A DNA stretch of 36,775 nucleotides from Pseudomonadota bacterium (GTDB lineage: Bacteria > Desulfobacterota > Desulfovibrionia > Desulfovibrionales > Desulfovibrionaceae). Under the pieces are notes generated by a model. It saw only the letters and a list, made by a program, of their open reading frames with translations, ran no database searches and had not been told where the DNA came from. The DNA lies in contig JAEYTO010000089.1 in assembly GCA_023433925.1 (NCBI GenBank), positions 1 to 36,775 of the forward strand, read 5' to 3'. Each line of letters begins with the position of its first letter. Positions within the stretch are counted from its first letter, which is position 1. A program made the translations under genes and the position numbers. Shown in pieces: positions 32,462 to 36,775 of this stretch.

Positions 32462-35400
32462 TCATCCGAGTCCCGGCGTCACGCCGCGTCGGGCGATCCC
32501 CGGCGAGCATCCGTCCACGAGTCTGGTGATGCTGTCCAGGTATTCCCGCCAGTATCCAAGATAGAAGGCCAGGGCCTTGGAAAAATTCTTGCCCACCAGC
32601 CCGTCGAGCAGGAGCTGGCTGATCCGCCGCTCCCGCGAGAGGACGGACTGGGAAAGGAGAAAAACCCGGCGCTCGTCGTCGCCCATCTCCCGTGCGAGCC
32701 GCCTGATGACGCTCCTTGACCGAGGCTGATACATCCACAAGTATTGCAGGTCCAGAGCATTGACAATGGCGATGTTCAGCAGATCGCTCCGCTCGAACTC
32801 AAGGGTCTGGATGAACTCGTTCGACTCCAGCAGCGAAGGGACATCCTCCAGGGGGAAAAGCACTTCCAGCTGGCCATGGAGGACGAACAGCTGCTTCAGC
32901 TTGCTGGAATAATCCTGGAGGCGCATGCGCAGGTGCTCGGCTTTGTCGGCAAGCCCTTCGATCACCCCCGCGACGCAGTCGGAGGCTAGCTTCGAGATGA
33001 CGGCCGCCCATTGCTGCAGGATGGCTCCCACGCCCGTGAAGCCGGCCAGGAGGAGCAGCTCGCCTGCCGCCCCGCTGTAGGCCACGGCCAGCGGGATGGC
33101 CAAGAGGCTTCGGAAGAGGTTGCCGATGATCGCCCTTCTTGGCAGGCCGCGCAGGAAATTATGGCTGGCCAGGTACAGGCCGTTGACCATGGACATGGAC
33201 GCATAGAGCGTCATGGGGCTCGTCGTGACGGTGATCCCGAAGGATCGCTCCAGGAGGACGGTCTTCACCAGATAGTCGAGCAGGGGCACCGAGAACCCGG
33301 TGAACAGGAGGGAGTCGGCCAGCCTGTCCCAGCTCACGTAGCTGTTCCACTTGAGCAACGACGATCGATGTATGCCGCCGCACCCGAGCACCGACTGGAT
33401 GATGTTCCGCAGGCCCGTGATAGCGAACCAGATCAGCGCTCCGCCGTAGGCCAGCAGCCACCAGTCCTTGGTCAGGGCGAACGTGAGATAGGCCGCCGCG
33501 AACCCGGCGAGTATCTTGAGCCCGATCTTGAGCCCGGTATTCAGATACCTGAAGGGAATCGCGCCCTGCTCCTTCCGCTCCGACTCGACGAGGCGCAAGC
33601 CGTTGCCTGCCTCCCGTTGCACTCCGCCCAGGGTATGGATGTTGCCCTCGCTGGCCGACTTGCAGTCGTCGATGACCCAGTCCAGCTGGCGCCGATAGCC
33701 GAGCCCGCGCAGTCCGGGGATGCGGCGGACAAGACGGCGCATGCCGGAGGAGAAGTCGCCTGCCCCGGATAGCGGCACGCTGGTTACGCGGGCGTACGCG
33801 GCGACTCCCACTGGTATCCCGCGAAAGGACGCGCCGGCCCGCTCCAGCTCACGCTGTACGCGCCAGGGTAGTGAATCCTTGACCACGAACCCCATGCCCT
33901 GCGCTCGCCCGGATTGCCCCATGGAGTCGGAGCCTATGCACACCTTGAGGGGCTTGTCCCTGTAATATGATTGCAGGCTCTGGATATCGTAGAGAATCTC
34001 GACGAGCTTGCCCCCATGGCCGGGTGCATCGCCCTCCGGCCTGTCGGCCCGCTCGATCATCTCGGTGATGAACCGCTTCAGCTTGATGACGTTGGAGGAA
34101 TGGAGCGCGGCCTGCATGCGCAGAATGCGCTCGCGGTCCGGATCACGCCCCAGGGCGTTGTTCTTGAGGTTGAATATCTCCAGGTGGGTGATCCTGCCCT
34201 TGCAGTCGTAAAGCAGTTCGAGCACGCGCTCGACAGTCAGGCCGTCCAGATCAAGGACGATGCGATGCTTGGGATGAAGGCTGTAAAGACGGTCGAGCAG
34301 TTCCGTGAGCGGGAGGAGCCGCGGCTCGGGAACGCCCTGCGCATGCCCTGGCGCGTCCGGGTCCGGCAGCCCCGGATTCCTCGCGGGCAGCAAGTACAGT
34401 TCGGTAAGCTCATGGGCGTCGAGGCTGTCCATCCGCTCGACGAGCCGCTCGATCCCGGCCTTCTCATCTTCGGACGCCAGCTGATGGCGTGCCCGGAGGT
34501 CCGCCGTGCGCGCGCGCATGAGCGGGAGCAAACGCTCGTGGAGAAACTTGCTCAGGTGGAAGATGGATGGCTGGCCCGAGCCGACGAATGAGAGGAAATC
34601 TCCCTCGCGGAGGGGCGGCATGCCCAGGTCGAGGCTGGCGTTGATGTCCGGCAGATGGGTCCGGTTGAACTCCCGCAGGACTTCCAGGACATGGGCCTCG
34701 TGGCGCTTGGCGACTTGCCGCCCCTGATCCATGAGCGCCTGGACCGCCGGGGAGGAGAGAAAGCTCAGGAAGCCTTGGGCGTCCGTCAACCCGCGCGGCA
34801 TCCAGATGATCTTGACGAGCCGCTCCCGGTAGCGGGCGAAGAACTCGATGCCGATCCTGACCTTGATGTCCATGATCGCCGCGGCTTCCAGAAGCTCCTC
34901 GGCCGCCTCCCTGGGGACGAAATGGTAGTAGATCACGGTCAGGCGACGGATGCCCTTGATCCAGGCGTCCATGACCAGATGCGAGGCCGACTTCCTGCCC
35001 TTGGTGTTGACGTCGTGCACATGGTCGTCAAAAGAGACCTGGTTCCACTCCTCCGGCATTTCCAGGAGGTGGTACTTCCTGAGCTGCTCGCGCACCACCC
35101 GGGGGCGGCCGGCGGTCACGGCGCGGAAATCGTGGGCCAGCTCGAGCTGTCGGATGCCGCCCTCCCTGCCGCGGAGCAGCCTCTTCATGATCTCGACGAG
35201 CACGCGGGAGGCATTGACGCGCAATGGCCCCTGCGCCGTGTAAAGGACCTCCTCGCGCAGGGAGCGCAGGGCCTCCAGGCGGTCCGAGGCCTTGCCTATC
35301 TCCAGGGAATCAAGGAGGTGGGCCACGGCGTGGGCGATGCGCAACGCCCGATGGGCAGCCATCTCCTTGATCCCGTGGGGATGGAGGTAGGGCGCAAGAA

Positions 35401-35575
35401 GCCTCCTGTGCGCCGGAGCGCCTTTGCGCCGTGCGATGTCGTTGACTATGCGCAGCAGTTCGTAATCGCGCCTGTCGAAAAAGAAACGCGAGCAGCGTGC
35501 GCACTCCTCCGGACCCAGGTCGTGCGAAGCCGGCTCTTCCATCTGGCTTGTTGGCATCCCGTGAGGCTCTGACAC
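32462..35575 (-). CDS. large PHP-like membrane protein of unknown function
   Basis: A 1037-residue protein that I do not recognise as a whole. Residues ~182-245 look like a PHP phosphoesterase core: DDHVHD (His185, His187) with GRKSASHLVMDAWIKGI, then YYHF (His218) where PHP proteins have TDH, then IKVRIGIEF (Glu244). A later GSDSMG (548-553) resembles the GSDAH end of PHP barrels. Residues ~680-860 hold about six hydrophobic segments, followed by a ~175-residue soluble tail. The N-terminus has a CxxC (Cys25, Cys28). The GTG at 35575 is supported by AAGGGA six bases upstream. It lies between glpR and ugpC, preceded by a GlpR-like site, so a role with glycerol-phosphate compounds is possible but unproven. 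Confidence 0.72.
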   Translation of the reverse strand: MSEPHGMPTSQMEEPASHDLGPEECARCSRFFFDRRDYELLRIVNDIARRKGAPAHRRLLAPYLHPHGIKEMAAHRALRIAHAVAHLLDSLEIGKASDRLEALRSLREEVLYTAQGPLRVNASRVLVEIMKRLLRGREGGIRQLELAHDFRAVTAGRPRVVREQLRKYHLLEMPEEWNQVSFDDHVHDVNTKGRKSASHLVMDAWIKGIRRLTVIYYHFVPREAAEELLEAAAIMDIKVRIGIEFFARYRERLVKIIWMPRGLTDAQGFLSFLSSPAVQALMDQGRQVAKRHEAHVLEVLREFNRTHLPDINASLDLGMPPLREGDFLSFVGSGQPSIFHLSKFLHERLLPLMRARTADLRARHQLASEDEKAGIERLVERMDSLDAHELTELYLLPARNPGLPDPDAPGHAQGVPEPRLLPLTELLDRLYSLHPKHRIVLDLDGLTVERVLELLYDCKGRITHLEIFNLKNNALGRDPDRERILRMQAALHSSNVIKLKRFITEMIERADRPEGDAPGHGGKLVEILYDIQSLQSYYRDKPLKVCIGSDSMGQSGRAQGMGFVVKDSLPWRVQRELERAGASFRGIPVGVAAYARVTSVPLSGAGDFSSGMRRLVRRIPGLRGLGYRRQLDWVIDDCKSASEGNIHTLGGVQREAGNGLRLVESERKEQGAIPFRYLNTGLKIGLKILAGFAAAYLTFALTKDWWLLAYGGALIWFAITGLRNIIQSVLGCGGIHRSSLLKWNSYVSWDRLADSLLFTGFSVPLLDYLVKTVLLERSFGITVTTSPMTLYASMSMVNGLYLASHNFLRGLPRRAIIGNLFRSLLAIPLAVAYSGAAGELLLLAGFTGVGAILQQWAAVISKLASDCVAGVIEGLADKAEHLRMRLQDYSSKLKQLFVLHGQLEVLFPLEDVPSLLESNEFIQTLEFERSDLLNIAIVNALDLQYLWMYQPRSRSVIRRLAREMGDDERRVFLLSQSVLSRERRISQLLLDGLVGKNFSKALAFYLGYWREYLDSITRLVDGCSPGIARRGVTPGLG

Positions 35576-35620
35576 TGTCTTCCCTTGACCATGACGCGGG
35601 TTCGAGCGAGCATGCGCTGG

Positions 35621-35636
35621 CGAAAAACTTTTCGAA
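35621..35636. promoter_or_regulatory. GlpR-like operator near the large PHP-like gene
   Basis: CGAAAA-AC-TTTTCG is a perfect inverted repeat, and ACTTTTCGAA fits WATKYTCGWW at nine of ten positions. A weak minus-strand promoter (TTTACT at 35661-35666, 18 bases, TACAAA at 35637-35642) would start transcription on this site. Confidence 0.45.
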
Positions 35637-35718
35637 TTTGTAAGCCATGACTTTCATAAAAGTAAATAGGTTTGCGCGCGCTTTAGCGGCCGGCCTGTCA
35701 GTTACCAAGCATCCATGA

Positions 35719-35779
35719 GCAATGCTTGAGCTTTGCCCAAGCCTTGCGAAGTTGAAAAAAGCCAGGCTGGCTTTTTCAA
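35719..35779 (+). terminator. imperfect hairpin followed by an A/T-flanked terminator hairpin
   Basis: A 12-bp arm pair with two mismatches (35719-35747) is followed by TTGAAAAAAGCC and GGCTTTTTCAA around AGGCT (35752-35779), a terminator shape usable in either direction. No gene ends here, so it may be an attenuator or close a small RNA. The rest of the 300-base gap shows nothing further. Confidence 0.5.
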
Positions 35780-35880
35780 AGTCCAATGAAAAACGATCCC
35801 CTTCCATCCGCCGATCCGCAATCCACGGCCGGCGCGGCGTCGCGCTTGTCATGATGGAGCGAAATAGATAAGCACCCTGC

Positions 35881-36642
35881 ATGGATAAACGGGCAAAACG
35901 CCATAAGGCGCTCCTGGAATTCATTTCCGAGCGCGGCTTCGCCACCATCGAAGATCTTTCTCGCCATTTCGTGGTCACTCCTCAGACCATGCGCAAAGAT
36001 ATCAACACGCTGGCCGAGGAAGGAAAAATACAACGATTTCACGGTGGCGCAGGTGTTCCGCTGGGCTCGGAGAATATCCTCTACGACCAGCGCAAGGCCA
36101 TGTTCATGGAGGAGAAGCAGAGGATCGGAAAGCTGTGCGCGCAGCACATTCCAGAGGGAGCCTCCCTGCTCATCAACATCGGCACGACGACCGAGGAGGT
36201 CGCCAGGGCGCTCCTGGAGCATAAAAGACTGCGCATCGTCACGAACAGCCTGAACGTGGCTTCCATCTGCGCCCGAAATCCCGATAACGACGTCGTGGTC
36301 GCCGGCGGCACGGTTCGCCACCGCGACCATGGAATCGTCGGCTCAAGCGCCGAGCGGTTCATCCGCGAGTTCCGGGTGGACTATGGCATCATCGGCATTT
36401 CCGGCATCGACGAGGACGGCAGCATCCTCGATTACGACTACCGGGAAGTGGCCGTGGCGCGATCAATCATCGAATGCTCGCGGCATGTCTATCTTGTCAC
36501 GGACAACTCCAAATTCGGACGGCCCGCCATGGTCAAGGTAGCCCACCTCTCGGAGCTCACCGCCCTCTTCACCAACGCTCCCCTGCCCGAGCGTTGGACA
36601 AAGCTCGTGCGCGATGCAGGCACGGAATTGTATCTGGCCTGA
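35881..36642 (+). CDS. glpR: DeoR-family repressor, GlpR type
   Basis: A 253-residue DeoR regulator. The N-terminal winged helix (FATIEDLSRHFVVTPQTMRKDINTLAEEGKIQRFHGGA, residues ~20-57) contains the family helix-turn-helix signature. The DeoRC effector domain follows with LLINIGTTTEEVARAL, VVVAGGTVRHRDHGIVG and VTDNSKFGR. Assignment to GlpR rests on sequence pattern and on the glp/ugp genes nearby; the effector would then be glycerol-3-phosphate. The ribosome site is weak (GGAGCG well upstream). It is divergent from the large PHP-like gene, with GlpR-like half-sites in the shared gap. Confidence 0.88.
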   Translation: MDKRAKRHKALLEFISERGFATIEDLSRHFVVTPQTMRKDINTLAEEGKIQRFHGGAGVPLGSENILYDQRKAMFMEEKQRIGKLCAQHIPEGASLLINIGTTTEEVARALLEHKRLRIVTNSLNVASICARNPDNDVVVAGGTVRHRDHGIVGSSAERFIREFRVDYGIIGISGIDEDGSILDYDYREVAVARSIIECSRHVYLVTDNSKFGRPAMVKVAHLSELTALFTNAPLPERWTKLVRDAGTELYLA

Positions 36643-36663
36643 AGCGCGCGTTTCCCATGGTCC

Positions 36664-36775
36664 AATAGAGCGGTTTGACCTTGAGGCGCTCGCTCCGACG
36701 CTGACGGCGCAAGCGGATCGCGTCTACGCCCACGCGGCGGCAAACCAATCAAACCCATGGCATTCCAAGCGTTTT
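36664..36775 (+). repeat. intergenic palindromic repeat family A, copy 3 (diverged, cut by window end)
   Basis: AGAGCGGTTTGACCTTGAGG and CGCTCGCTCC align with copy 1, including the GACGGCGCAAG segment found in copy 2. The internal palindrome has decayed. It begins about 20 bases after the glpR stop. Confidence 0.75.

Noticed and set aside
35310..35978. A 222-codon minus-strand open frame across the glpR start
   Set aside because: It overlaps both well-supported genes in other frames and crosses the divergent promoter region.

Overview
The window is GC-rich DNA that reads like the chromosome of a sulfate-reducing deltaproteobacterium of the Desulfovibrio / Desulfocurvibacter type. This is inferred from a CobD-CobQ fusion, a MucR/Ros-type regulator, an HdrD/DsrK-like iron-sulfur protein with an in-frame TGA (selenocysteine), and many GC-rich palindromes between genes. 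No mobile-element gene, tRNA, rRNA or CRISPR array was found.

Left part (1-7265): the 3' part of a cobalamin gene (CobD-like domain fused to CobQ), a MucR-like regulator, a small Cys-rich protein with a structured 5' leader, purD-purE on the minus strand, a PilZ-like protein and an exported TPR protein behind a sigma-54-like promoter. Middle part (7700-13035): a TetR regulator with a promoter/operator and an intergenic repeat in its leader, followed by an RND efflux adaptor and pump. Next (13048-21140) comes a block of about 8 kb bounded by two near-identical 150-bp elements in opposite orientation. It holds an MreB paralogue with a STAS-like partner, an FMN glutamate-synthase-like protein, a NarL-type two-component pair, a YwbE protein and the ABC-F factor EttA.

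Right part (21219-36642): a glycerol-3-phosphate locus. glpA-glpB with a HAD phosphatase run left. glpC runs right and is a single selenoprotein gene interrupted by TGA at 25969, with a bacterial-SECIS-like hairpin just downstream. A ugpC-B-A-E-type ABC importer plus an HD-domain protein lies on the minus strand. Upstream of ugpC is an unrecognised 1037-residue protein with a PHP-like domain and several membrane segments, and a glpR-type DeoR repressor is divergent from it. GlpR-like half-sites occur in both divergent control regions (25123-25164 and 35621-35636). The inferred flow is import of glycerol-3-phosphate (or a glycerophosphodiester) by UgpBAEC and oxidation to dihydroxyacetone phosphate by GlpABC, all under GlpR.

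The observations most worth a second look are the split-looking selenoprotein glpC, the PHP-like membrane protein, the structured leader at 2916-3017, and two dispersed intergenic repeat families that sit in functional places: the tetR leader, the ugpB-ugpA gap and the borders of an 8-kb block. All assignments come from reading motifs by eye; no database search was possible.
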